Source: Hymenolepis diminuta (lineage: Eukaryota; Platyhelminthes; Cestoda; Cyclophyllidea; Hymenolepididae). From it: a stretch of 64,000 nt of DNA. Location of the stretch: positions 2,019,161 to 2,083,160 of the forward strand of contig CAADRB010000019.1 of NCBI GenBank assembly GCA_900708905.1, read 5' to 3'. The translations under genes and the position numbers were made by a program. Positions 1 through 13,900 of the stretch are shown here, piece after piece; position 1 is the stretch's first letter; each line of letters opens with the position of its first letter. A model generated the notes under the pieces. That model had not been told where the DNA came from. It was given only the letters and a program-made list of their open reading frames with translations, and did not search any database.

Positions 1-1965
1 AGGTTAGAAGATCCCACAGCGACCTTCCAACTCCATGTCGTCCACCCATCTGCTGCTGCAAGTAATTCCAGAAATTCCTTTTCCCCCTTGGGTTACCGCC
101 AACAAGATGCTCAATTATTCCTTGGTCTCCTACGTTCACTTGATTATGAAACTAATAAACATTACCGCCTTACTGTTGTGGCTGGCGATGGATTCCATGA
201 ATGCAAACTGGCTGTTCGAGTTGAAATTGAAGACGCTGATGATAACTTCCCAATATTTGAGAAGACTGTCTACAATGTAACCATTCCAGAAAATCTCTCT
301 TTGAATGAAAAGATTGTGACCGTCAAAGCGCATGATGCAGATGCAGGTGAATTTGGAAAGGTATTCTATTCCATTGATCCATTTTTTACGGATCCGGCAA
401 CAGTGAATGTGTTTCATATAGATCAAGAAAGCGGAACAATATTTCGAAGAAATAAACTGAATTACCAGGATTCCTCACAGTATCAACTAACAGTAAAAGC
501 TAGTAACAGTGATCAAGCGTCTCTAACACCATCTAGCGCCTATAGCAATGGTCAACCGAGTTATTTAACTAAAGTTATTATTACGTTGGAGGATGTAAAC
601 GACCACGAACCAGTAATAACGATATTTTCTCCTACTGGCTCGAAGAAATTGACCCTTACAGAAAATCTCCCTGGAGGTCAGGATGTAGCTATTTTAAGTG
701 TAGAGGATAAAGATACTGGAATGAATGCTGTCGTTGAATGCCAGCTGAAATCTCAATCGATTCATGACGCCCTATCTCTTCGAATTATGACCTCAGATTT
801 GGAATCTTTCGAAGATTCTACAAGAATGGTAACAAATAAGAAATACAAACTTCTGGCCACCAGATCATTTGATAGGGAGCAACATTCAGAAATTCATTTT
901 ACAATCGAGTGTTGGGATGGAGGAAAGCCGGTTATGAGATCGATGCAAAAAGAAACTATCTACATTCTAGATGTAAACGATTGTGCTCCATCTTTTGAAA
1001 ATGATACCCATCATTTTCGAGTTTATGAAGATCCAAGTCCTAGCATAGTTGGACTTGTCAGGAATAGTGCCCAGACTGAACAAATCGGACAGGTTAAAGC
1101 TCGTGATCCAGATATCGATCAAAATGCCAAATTGCAATATAAATTCTCTCCAGAGTGTCCTGAAAGCTTTCTAGAGTTGGTTCAGTTAGATGAAGATACC
1201 GGAGTTCTGTATTCCACTGGAAATTTAGATAGGGAAAAAATCACCTCACTTGGATGTAAGGTGATTGTCAGCGATATGGGTATACCACCTCTATCAGGTC
1301 AAACTGAAATTGAGATTGAAGTCTTAGATCTAAATGACAATTCTCCACAGTTTGAGCTCAGTGAGTATGATTTCAAAGTTGAGGAAAATTCCCATTCTGG
1401 AACTTTGGTAGGAATTGTTCGAGTCTTTGATGCTGACCTTGGACCTAATTCAAAGCTGGAATTCAGTTTGGAGGGTGTTCAGCCTACCTCGTGGCCAAAG
1501 GAAACGGATGTGGAAAGCCTCTTTTCCAGCGTTCGTCCAAGTAGGGAGAAACCTAGTAGTCAGTATTTGAATTTGGTGCGATTTGAAGCTCTGGCAGTGA
1601 GAAAACATCTTCCACCTGGTGGACCTTTTTCTCGCAACTCCACCTCCAATGGAAATGGCGGTGGTGGAAGTGCATACGAAGTTCGAATTTACACTGCAGC
1701 TCCAATCGATAGAGAATCCTTGGCTAATTCTCTCAGTGGAAGTTTACCACTACTCAATAACTCTTTAGAATTCGTCGTTCTACGATTTATTCTCAGAGCC
1801 CAGGATTCAGGTTCCCCTAGACTTGTCGGACGAGTTCCAATCAATCTGCGTGTCACTGATGTAAATGACAACTCACCGGTCTTCATCTTCCCACCAATGG
1901 ATTCCGTAAATGTTACAGAAGTTCGACTGTCAATTCGAGAACCAGTGGGATTTCAATTCACAAAG
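1..1965 (+). CDS. Protocadherin exon A: end of one EC repeat, four full ones, start of a sixth
   Basis: The exon runs open from the window edge to the donor CAAAG|GTGAGC (phase 0), 655 codons. Counting residues from base 1, EC boundaries fall at the linker motifs near 78-84 (DADDN), 198 (DVNDH), 324 (DVNDC), 443 (DLNDN) and 620 (DVNDN). LDRE-type and DxD-type motifs (HDADAG, EDKDTG, RDPDID, FDADLG) are present inside the repeats. The fifth repeat seen here is about 175 residues instead of about 105-110. The excess is an insertion around residues 492-565, including a Gly/Ser/Asn-rich stretch (NGNGGGGS). Such large uninterrupted ectodomain exons are typical of protocadherin genes. Confidence 0.93.
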
Positions 1966-4900
1966 GTGAGCTAATCTATATTCTGCATTAATTTTACGTT
2001 TTATTTCTGGATAATTCTAATTCTCTGTATTGACTATGTTATCATGCCTTACGGATTTAATTGTTTCGCGATCACTGAACAACAGCAGAAAACAAAATGC
2101 CTTCTATATTAAGAGATCACTTTTCTACAGTGGTACTTTTGAATTTATTGGTTCATTATAACCGATAAGAAAAAATATTTGAATATCCGCAAGGGCTGTA
2201 CTATTCATTTGTTTTCCCCGTTCCACTCCTTTGCATGAAAAACAAATAAACACGTGGATAGAGTAATTATTTGTTATTATTATTTTAATAAATACGTTAA
2301 TTTAATGCTAACAGAATATTAAAACCACTTCTTACACATCTTAACCTCACAAAAATCAATAAATCGGCGAGCCAAACTCGGCTCGTGGTCTAACTCCGAG
2401 TTGATGTTGATGTGCTTCATCTATCGATTATATCTTCGCCATTTGGAAGATTCATGGGGTTTCAATGAGGGAAAGTTAAAGTCACTCTTAAAAAACGGTT
2501 AATATATCTTTTTTTATTAGAAAATTTTTTATCGTCACAAAAGTGCAAATTTGTTAAAGTTGGTATCGTGAAAGCTTTCATATTCGGTTAACCCCGTTTT
2601 GCGACCTTCCCATACGCTCTGAGGTCCTCTGTGTACTTTTATGCACAAATTTTGTGAGTGACAGAAGTTAGGTGCGTGTTGGTTTTGTCACCTTTGAACT
2701 AACTTTACCTTTTCCCAAACGTACAACTAAAAGTACATTATATTATGAAGTTAAAAGTTTGCCTCCTCATGTTATATTTGAGCGACCGTTTTATGTCACT
2801 TCCTACTGAGTATTGTGGAAATATACATAAGATCGTCAAAAGATTCTATGAATAAACAATTATACTTCTCACTACCTTTTAGTGGTTATACTCCAATCAG
2901 AACTTTAAATCCTTATATTAATCGAATCCGCTCCATTAGTGCAAGCTTACTTTGCACTTAATTACTAGTATTTGTTTGTCGTTGAAAGCATAGCCTGTCA
3001 AATTTATCATAGATAAGCAGCAATGACAACTAGTTTAAATGCCTATATCGTGTACTTTCACACTCACTTGCATTGTCCAATTATCTGAAATCATTTGAAA
3101 TAAATTTGATCGGTTAAAGAATTGATTGGTATTTAGAAGGTTGATTCTAAAAGGTTATCCATTTGGTCAATTTCAAAGGAATTAAAGGAGATCCCCAATA
3201 CTTCCACTTCCTACAATATGGCGCACCGTCTCTATCAACAGAAGTTGCCATATGTACTCAGTTGGCAACAGAGTTTAAATGAGCCTCGACCGTCTTTAAC
3301 GACATGTCTACTTGTCTAATTTCTCGGTCTACGTATTTCCTGTCCGCTGTTCAGACTCTCTCTAGCTGATGCTGCAAAATAACTTACTTCTGTGTGCATT
3401 TAACAGGCTTTGCTGCCAGCCTGCAAGATTTAAACGATGATTGATTTCCTTCCTTTCCTATTAATTCCCCTTAGTAGAGGGGAAAGGCCCGATTACTCAT
3501 GATTTAAGTCAGGTGTTACGGTCCAAGCCGTTGTTTGGACTTCAGTAATCTGACTGTATTAAAATTTCTGCTTCACTAGCACTGACTGGTCAGGAAGGAA
3601 GGCAAACTCCTTTTCATGTCATTAAATCAATTATTTTAAACAGATTTTTGACAGAAAATTCCCTTAGATTTCTCCACGATACAATATCTAAAAAACAGCC
3701 ATTAGTAAGTTAGAGGTGCTTTTTCACTGTTCGACTCCCCTATTTCCAGTGAAATTCTCGAACAGGACATTGAGTGATCGAATTACAGTTTCCGGTTTCT
3801 CGCTATCAAGTGCTAAGAAAATGCCATTCAAACTTATTCTTCGTGATATATTCGTTCTTACCTACGGGAGAAGATGGAAATGAAACGGTTTTTTCATGAG
3901 AAAGCAAGTACTAAAGTAGAAATTGGGTGATTTATTAAGAGTTCAGTCAGGAAAATGAATTTTATATTCATGTTTCGTTTGATATAAACCTTTTAAAAGC
4001 TTTGTAAGGTTGTATTTTCTCTTTACTACCCATAAAAGTGATTGATATGGGTTCATCACAGTAGATTTCATCTATGATACCTGAGATGACGTCCTTAATT
4101 TTCACGTACATCCTTCAGTTCTTCATTTAGGGATCTAGTCACAGATAAATTTTTTCTCTATGATGAATTTTCCAAAAGACAGCCAATTGTGGTTCCCGAC
4201 ACTGTGCCTACAGTTTCACCCTAGGGGAGAGATTAATGAGTCGAATGTTTACGGTCAACGGTCATCAGTAGGTCAAGGCGCCTAGTGACCGGAGCCATGA
4301 TGTCTGGACAGGGAGAATTGAGGGTGAGGAAGTGATGAAGTGGGATCAAACGAGGACAGACTGCCCTAACGATGATTTAATGCTTTTCCTGACCCACTCA
4401 AAGGTAATCATTCACGGTTTTCTGCCAACGGGAGCAGCAGTCATAAAAACGCGAGCATAAAGTAAACACTCTCACTCAGTCTCTCCCTCCCTGGTCTAAA
4501 TTTTTATTTATTATATTCCTCTCGACTACCTGGCCATTAATCCTAGTTCTGTCGGTGTGCGTTTTGCTGCTAACTCAGATAAAGAGCATCCATTTTGGGT
4601 TAACACTGGAAAACAACATGCTAATGGTCCTCTTTTGAATTAGAATGTTCTTAAATTGAATTCGGTAATAATAATATGAATAGAACTCACTTAATTTCCC
4701 TCAGCTTTTGAAGGATACCATAGATAAAGTGTTATAAAACGCCCTTGAGCCTACAATCACATTCTAGAGTATAGAAATGAAATCTGAATCCGAGTCATTC
4801 GACACCATGGTATTTTTGATGAAACGAAGATATCTAGGTGTGTACCTAATAGACAATCAATCTGCAACAAATTCTAGTTCTCATTATAATGATGAAGAAG

Positions 4901-7900
4901 ATTGGGATTTGACGACAGTATCTCTAAACCACTACAATTTATATTGCAAGTTTTTCAAGTATCACCCACATTGGTCGAAAATGTCTTCTATTCACAAGAT
5001 TTCTGATTGCTTTTTAATGATTGTGGAATAACTATAAAATTGAGCCTGAAGCACCATAATTCTTTCAAAGATAAATGAGTGTTTTCTTTAAATAGTATGA
5101 AGTCTGTTGTATAATTTGTCCCTAATAACCGCTTGACCATTCAATTCTTTTACATTTAATATGAATTTCAAAATGAATATTTTTCTCAAAATAATGCTGC
5201 TGACATTCTGGGATCTAACTGCAAACATTGCATTTATTTTCATTCGAAATTTCTGTCCTTTAATTTCGAGTTTTAAAAAATTTTAATTTAATTGAATAAG
5301 CTGGATGTGGATAAAGGTGGTAGAAATTTACATTAGAATAGAGGGTAAAGTTACTTTTAGATGGACTCACGATTTTCGAACATTATTATTTCTCGCAGCA
5401 ATGTAAAAATACAATTTCTGGATGGGGAAACAGTTGTAATCGGTTAACAATGTAAGTATAAGGACACTTTTTCCTGAAAATTGTTTACATTTGTGATTCT
5501 TCAGATTAATAAATATATCTTTCTTCCGTATAGATACAATGATGCAACCAGAATGATGATAGGCAATTCTATTATTAACAGCACAAATCCCGCAACTAAA
5601 CTCATAATTACGGTTACTAATTGCGAGATGAATTAACTAGATTCTTCCTCACGCCATAAATACATTTTAGTGTGAACTCAAATAAACCGACGTAGCAAAA
5701 TTGAGCTTATCTTACATATAAAGATATCATCTTTGTTTGCTTTTTTTCTTCTCATTTTTTTGTAGCAAAGTTATTCATTCTTCTGTCGCACATAAATCAA
5801 GTTCTTGAGAGAAAAAAATAACATCAATTTAGAGTTGAGAAGTCATAATTTAACTTAAAATCATTTATCTAGATTGTTTTCTGCTAAGAACATACCAAAT
5901 AAAGACATTTATTTAATAGTGACCTGAAGAATGAGTCCGAATAATCTAGTAAAATAACACCAATTTCGACAAATTCACTGCCATATATCCAGTGAGCTAA
6001 ACCCCTTGATAAGTATTGCAAAATGTCCGACACAGCTAGAATGATGCTCAATTGAATAGAGTATTAATTCCATGCATTAAAAAGCATTTAGAAGATACAA
6101 ACAGAAGAACACTAAGGAAATAGTTATTTTTCGTTGGCTCCTCTGCATTTCACCTTCTACATAATTTTGTATTTTGCCTAAATTTATCTCCGTATCTCGC
6201 CCTGCTCCGGGGATGGGTGAATATTTCAAGTGATAAAGGGAACATCGCAGTATCGTACTGATCCCAGGAAACTTGGTTATAAGCGAGACTTTTTAATTAT
6301 TCAGGGTTGAATTTACGTCTTCGGTGTGGTTAAATAATCTGTGAATACGTCGCCAATATTGATTAGACTTCAACTTATCCTATGTTTAGAGGCTAAATAA
6401 CTCTTCTTGCAGAAGCGAATGATTAACTAATCAAAATTTTTATAAACAGAAGCGTACTATGAACAGACATTAGTTGAGGTTTTATTCACATTTTTAATCA
6501 TACGTGACCATTCCCCATTTTCCATGACAATCTTTGACAGTTTTCGCATTGACCCATGCATGTAGTTTTTTAATGCTGCATCACTATCTTTAAATTCGAA
6601 CGTCATAGTATCCCAGTGACTTGGTACGTTCCTGATCACTTAGATGTCTGTAAATTGAGTTGCTTTTCCAATAATTCTGTCCCTGACCAATAATCTATAC
6701 ACATTCATGGGAATTTTTCAGAGTTTAAAGTCCACAGTAACCGAAAATGAGATTCGTGTTATCACATTTAGGGCGGATATGCGTATTTCCAGTCAGATGA
6801 GAATAAATCATTCCCGGGATTTTGTGTATAATTTACCAACTTTCTGAGCATATGTAGACCATAGATTAAAGGGCTCTTTGAAAATAAATCTTAGGCTTTG
6901 GGCCAGTCTCAATTCATCTTGTTAGTAAGTTAAATACTGTTATTTTACCGCCATTTGGGTTTTTGTTAAATCTCCGTCGAATACGCCCAATAATAAAACC
7001 TTGAGATGTCTCTTGGATAATTATAAATACCGACTTCTTGGTATTGCTTAACAATGGTTCTCACATCTGTTATAGGTTGTAATATCAAAAACTTTTAATT
7101 TATTCTCATAAGTTCAAATGAATTTTAGAGGTGACTATTTCGAGATAATCGCAAAGAGTATTGGGATTTTAAATTTTGATACATTTTATTACTTTGAAAG
7201 AAAATATTACTGTTTCTTTTCCGTAAGTTTATTCAAGCCTCTTGATTTAAAGAACTCGTTACCGGTTAAAATAATCCCTTTCATAAATAAGGCATTGTTA
7301 TTCCACTTTTATTTAATATTGTTTCCTTTATGACAAAATCTACAAGATCGGGCATGATTAAAGTTAACTTAAAATAGTCTAAAGAAGATAAAATTACTAA
7401 TCCATTGCTCTGTTCTTTTTCCTCCATGTTTTCTCCATTAAATTGCCATTTAAAAATTTGTCGCTTGTTGTTTTAATCATTTTAAAAGCGTCGATTCATT
7501 TTAAATTTGCCCTTTTCTACTGAAAAGCTATAAAATAAACAAATTTTAATAGAGTTATTAGTATGATGTGGTAAGTTGATTAGAAATGTGTTCTGATAAT
7601 CAGTAAAACTGAATTTCATGATAGATTTAATAAAACTCTTTCTGTTTCCCTGTCCGTTTATCTCTTTTTTGTTTATTAGTGATTCCACTTCTCTTTGGTT
7701 TATAAAGCCTTCAGTAACTCAACTCAAATTAGAGACAATATTCTCAAATTTTCTTGGTTTTTAAGGGCATCTATTAATGTTTTATAGTAATCTGCATGAA
7801 CTTTGAGTTCTCTTCTCCCCAAAACTATCGGTTCATGGATGAATATAGGTCTTATTGATTGCGGTTAGGTACTTTTAACAATAATTCATACTATGGAGAA

Positions 7901-10900
7901 ATGAATTCATTTTATATGAATTGATACAAATGCTAAAATAACGTGAATATTGATTCAAAAAACAAATTAGCTTCATGAATTTCCTATTGGAGCTTATTGA
8001 GCCTTATATATTGGCTCTGCTTTTTTATGGCTTAATTTACTATGATGGGCAAAGCAATGAATAGTTTAACTAATCCCGCCTAATCCTTAGAATAATTTCG
8101 CAAAATACGTAGTCTGTAGGTAATTTTCGCTGTCTTATATATCAGGCAGCTCCTTTTTCAACCATTGAAACATTTACTTAAAGAGGGTAATGGTTTATCA
8201 AGGTATAGGGATCGCAGCACAACAATCTTCTGAGATTTTTGTGGGAAAATTGCCGATTTGCAGAAAAAATATAGCTGTTGCTGTTAAGCGAGTTTAACAC
8301 TTTCGCAACTATCATGCCGACAAAACTTTCGTTTCATCTGCGTAATTGCTAGCGAAAAGATAGGAGAGTTTCAAAAATGCCTTTATTTGGGTAATGTTCA
8401 ATATAAATTCTGAAAAGCATTGATTACTGGCCTAAAGTTATGCTCTGAGTGGAGAAAGATCGTTGATAGAAAAATATGCAATGCGAAATCTTCAAGCTAA
8501 GAAATGGGATACTTTTGCAGATCAGCAAAAAATTAATGACTTAATCCATTCTAATAATCTTGAACTGGTTTATGTGACGCCAAAGCTCCTCATCGCGTTA
8601 TCTTACGATTAAAACTAAGCTAATATTATCTTTAGACGCTTAATCAGAGTCACCACCTTGTATCCTTACTTCCTACCAACTACACCGACCTCGTCTGAAA
8701 CGTGTCTTTGACATAAAACATACAGTAGTGTGACCTCGGCTAGTGGAAAACCGCGAAAGCACGTCTCGGTCACATTAGTGCGTGTGATCGCATGTGTGGT
8801 TTACCCTAATCTAACCTACTTAAGTTCGTTCACTCATGTTCACTTTAGTATTTGAGTCACTTACCTTCGAGCCAGGGTAGAAGGTGAGAATGTAAAACAG
8901 AAAGAGGAAATTTTGAATTCACTTAACAAAAGGGAGGGAAAGAAAAAATTGTGAAACAAGTCAAGCGCAAATTAAATAGCTTTTCTCTTCCTATTTTTGT
9001 CACTGCTGACCGAAGGACTAACCCCTCCACCTCTCCCCCCCCCCGGAACTGAATACCTGACTATTCGGTATTGCGTAGTTCCATCAGGTCTTGAACTTCG
9101 AAAGTTTTTTGGGAAAAGTGAAGTAATGCAACAGACGAAACTGTCATGAAATTTTGTTTCATTCTGAAAACTAAATCGTTCATATAATTTATTTTGCATT
9201 CTCATTTTAGAGACTTACGGTGGAACTTTGGTTCATTCTGATTGTTTAGTCTTCCATCTGTAGAATTTAACTTAAAGCCGTAGAAGTAGTATTAGTTACA
9301 TTAAATTCTGTTTTTAATTATTTACATATACTACTCAAATTCGGCTGTAAATGCTAACCCGAGATGTGGAAACACCCTTCCTTAAAATTATTAGTGCGTT
9401 CCTCTAATTTCAGTAATATTCAGTTCTAGGGAATATGAGAGCTTATTTCTGAAATGTTGCAAAATACTAGGGGAATTCTGATATTTAAGTAGCTTTCATT
9501 GATAAAAAGAGGTTGGAATTGGTAATATCTGACCGGTTTTGGCTACTATTAGTTTCAGCAATGAAAACCTACATGGTATTAATTGAATCGTAGACATAAT
9601 ACTGATTGGAGTAACAGGCGTTTTGAGATGAGCTTTTTTTCTTTACAGAATTAGGATGTTAACACGTAATCTTTTTTTCTGTATAGCTCTAGAGAGGCTT
9701 AATATTAGCTTTACTAATCCCAACATTATTTAAATCAGCAAGTACTTAAATTAACTACATCCAATTTTGGTATTTTTATATTTAGTGTTAAAAATTCTAG
9801 ATATTTTTTGTTGAAGATTCTATTGTTCAAATTTTTTCTATATATGAGTTAAAATATAGCATTCCAATCGAATTACCTTCATAACAGATATAATTTCCAT
9901 TTATTTATCTTGTAATTCTAATTTTTCTTTCTGAAATATGGACTATTGTCAAATGAAACATCATGGATCAATTGGAAATAAACTTAAATCTAAAAAACTA
10001 AGCAGAGTGTGTCTTCAGTATTTCTGTTAATTAAAAATGAACTATTTAATACAACTGTTTTAAAGTGGGTAAACTCACTACATGGTAATAAAATAGCGAA
10101 GTCGATAAACTATAAAAACTGCCTTCCTTTACGACTTTTTTCCCTTCTGGTCTTTGAACTAGTATCGTCTACTAATTTATGGAAAAGGATACACGAACGT
10201 AAATAAAAAAACAACTTTAAAATTTCAATTACTTTGAGTTTGTAAAAATAAAACATTGGTAAGCAACAGTGTTTAGCCATCACATGGCAGAAAATATTGA
10301 AACTTTTAAAGCACAGTTTGAAGACAAAAAATAACATTAGGCTGACTCGTACCTAATAGCCTTCATGTTCATAAATGTATCCCTCATTTGAATAAAGATT
10401 TTTAATGTCCGATTAAGCATAGCGGACATGATTTTGCCTCATTAGACAAAGGTGGAGATTGCCAAGGAGTTTTTTGATTATGACAAATTGAGTGTGAACC
10501 TAAATCCATTTGAGAGTTTTGGAAACTTCATTTTTAACTCTGACCAACGTTATCAAGAAACTCTGACTATTTTTGTATATCAGATATCAAACCCAGCATT
10601 ATAAAAATGAAAATATGACGGAACAATGAAATAACTGTCCGTCTCTCAGCTTTTTTTCAAATAAATTATATCGCACTCTGACTTTACCACTGCCATTGGC
10701 CATTTCTTACATACGATGGGTATCGAACTAGTAATTTCTGTCGCGTCGCCGAAATCGTTAATGTTTTGGGATTTTAATAGCTATTAATTGGTGTTTATTG
10801 AGACTGCTTATCATTATAAGTGAATTGGGTCCATAACTCACGGTTTCTAACGTTGGTCTATGACGTAGAGATGGTCATTCTGTCAAGAGAGCTTTAATGC

Positions 10901-13900
10901 ATCATCTACTCGTGCAAAATACATACTTAAATGAGACGAGTTTGCAAATAATGCCACCTTGGGCTATGAATAAATAACGTTCTCTATCAGACTCGATTCA
11001 TTATATTTTCCCTTCCTCTTAAGTTATGGCTTTAATGTCCAGTTATCATAGAGAGTCTAGTAGGACTACATTTCTGATTATGGTAAAGCGATTTTTTGAG
11101 CTGCGAACTTTCACACCTAAGTTTACTTCATGCAAAATGGAGTTAGAGTCGTCCCACTTCACTAATGGCCATATAAGAGCGTCATTCTAAGTGCCTATGC
11201 TCTTTACTATATATAATTTATCATTCACTCTAAATGAACCTAGAGTAGATCTTATTCAGGAGTTTCCATTTATTCTGTTCAAAAAAGAACCTCATTGTAA
11301 GATCGTAATGGTCTGATGCGAATACACGATTTCTTAATCAGTTTCCGAATAAGGGTATTAAAAAAGGAATTTTTGCCACGTCTTCTTCGGCGAAGTTACA
11401 GGTCACAGGTTCGATAACCGACGAGCGTAATGGCCAATCGTACCGTTTAAGTCTGGCTAATAAAGAGGGTGGCGGAATTCGGAGGTTTTCAACAGAGAGA
11501 CTTCATGATGTTGCTCCACTGCTCAACATAAGTGGCAGAAGCGCGACATAATATGGGATTTGGACTTAATTATTTATTTAAAAACTAGTTTAACAGTCCA
11601 TTTAGCCAACAGTAACAACAAGCTTATAAATAGATATTAATATCAATAAATTTATTCTTTGAAGATTACTGTTTATCTGTCTACCTGGTATCTTATTTAC
11701 ACCAAGGCCGCATTAAAAACGGCACCGACATATAGTCAAAATAATTAACGGGGTTGGGAGTGAGAAAGCATATTTAGACAAATAACAAACAACTTTATCA
11801 AAACATGTTCCCTCACACCTTTTTCTCTTAGTTATTCCTCCCTTTACACATTTTCCTTCTTTCACCTTAGTACGGTATCGCCTACTCTAATAGGGCGAAG
11901 TTAATGCTACCTCTGCGTCATTTAACACCCTAACACATATCTCGTAGTTTTTTTCATATCATTTTGATTCATCTGCCTTTTTTCCCCTCCTACTACTACT
12001 ACTAGATGGCCACCCACAATTAAGCAAGTAACTGCGCAAAATGAAAAGCTAAAACTGAGTTCTCTTCATCTCTTAACCCCCTCCAACTCACTCTTCCATT
12101 TTCAGGAGATTAGGGGTTGAGACGTGATAATGGGTCTACAGGGGGTAATAGACCAGAACAATTCACTGAGGTGTGGGGTTAATTTGTCAGAATTTGAACA
12201 TGACTCACAGGGACATAAATTGTGGTCAGTATATGGTGAGGTTGGCGGCGAGGTACAATTCATCATTTAATTGCTCCGTCTCTAGGCTTTCGTGGCTCCC
12301 GTCTCACCTTCCCACTTCCTTGCTGCTCCCCTCGGGATAGACTTCCCTTCTTCTACAGTCAAAAAGGCAAAAAAGACCTCTTTAACAGACAGTAATTGGT
12401 ACTTTTGGCTCAGCAAGTGAGAAAGACAGGGAGGGAGAGATGTTAAAAACGCAAATTCCCTAGCACATCCAATTTTGGTAAAAAAAGAATATATGACAGC
12501 TGAATCCATACTAAATTTTCTTCCTGAAGAGAGAAAAACCAATCCTGAACCATTTTTTCTTAAATACCATGTTTGTTTATTCGAAATCACTGTTCAGTGG
12601 ATTTCTCCCTTTATTTTACATAATGAAATATCTCCTAAAAATTATTTTTAATATGATTTCTTTAGGAACATAGATAATCTTCCGTGTAACCTGATGGCAT
12701 TTTGGTCAGAGTCCACAAATTCATGGTTTCGAGACCCATAGGCACACGTCCTTAGTGGTTACATAATGAAGAGAATTTCTTGTCAGAACCGCTCCAGCAT
12801 CCTACTCCTCCAGCCAGGGTGTGTGTTAGAAAACACTTACCTTCCCTTGCCAACTTGCAAATCTGCCAGGTCAGAAGTCACGAGATCGATGCTCATTAAA
12901 ACGCATCCAGCTATGTGAATGACCAACATTACTATTTGATTGTGGTCATCAAGACGGTGTTAGGATGCCTTCCTAGCACCCAAATAAAATGCATATGAGA
13001 AGTTTTTAAACTTTAATGGATTTGAAACTTACCTCTTATAATCTTCGGTAAATTATGTATATACACTTGAATTGTCTTTTCACCAAAGAGAATTAAACGG
13101 TATGGATTTTGTGATTTCTCTTTCAACAATTAAAATCATTTTAAAATGAGAGCATGGCATCAGCATACTAAAGATGCATACGATTTTTATAATTCGGTTA
13201 TTAAGGACTAAAACAAACATCTAGTATGTTGCAATCAATGTGAAAGCACAAGTATTGAGGAAAAGCCAGGTATCAGGTCGTCATCATATGACATATAACA
13301 TTTGTTTTTGAGACAGTATTCAGTAAAATAGTATGAAAAATTTTGCTATAATACTAGCACGTCATTAAAAACACTGATATGCTACAATTTTACTGAAGTA
13401 ATTACCCATAAGAGCATTTCTAAACATTAGATTTGCTGTTTAAATCTATTGTACGTGCTACACTGTAATTTGATTCACTAACAGTATAAATGGAATCAAA
13501 TCTGCAAATTGTAATGATGTAATACGGTATTCCCTTTCACATCCCTTATAATTAATGGTTCAGTCCATGTAAATGCTAAGTAATTATATGTGCAGCAATG
13601 ACAATGAAAGATTTCCCCATTACATTCCGCATTTCTGACAAGTGGGAAGAACTATGTGAAGAGCAATTATTCCATCTACTTTCTACATCTCTCTGTCTTG
13701 TAAGATTGAATAATTTATGCATGTCCTTATTGCACAACAATAAGAGTCGCTGCTTAACGTCGCCAGAAGATGCGGAAAAAAACCAGTACTGAGATGAAAA
13801 TATTCTAAGTTCATTTAGCCTAACTAGCAAAATTCTTTTTATTTTCCTCCCTTAGATTTTTGCATCAGACCCAGATGCTGGAGAAAATGCTACTTTGGTA

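Larger units (their letters stand above)
1966..13855 (+). other. Intron of 11.9 kb, no gene seen
   Basis: The intron runs from the donor at 1966 to the acceptor CCCTTAG ending at 13855. It is AT-rich, with only short ORFs lacking coding character. Two SINE-like copies lie inside it (about 10655-10770 minus, 11395-11530 plus). A run of ten C sits at 9035-9044. Nothing else recognisable was seen. Confidence 0.8.

Noticed and set aside
4777..5031. 84-codon plus ORF inside the first intron as a possible extra protocadherin exon
   Set aside because: Exons A and B already join in phase within a single cadherin repeat, and this ORF has no cadherin motif or splice signals.
12282..12590. 102-codon minus-strand ORF in the first protocadherin intron
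   Set aside because: No motifs, a composition reflecting local pyrimidine-rich sequence, and no splice context. ORFs of this size are expected by chance in 64 kb.
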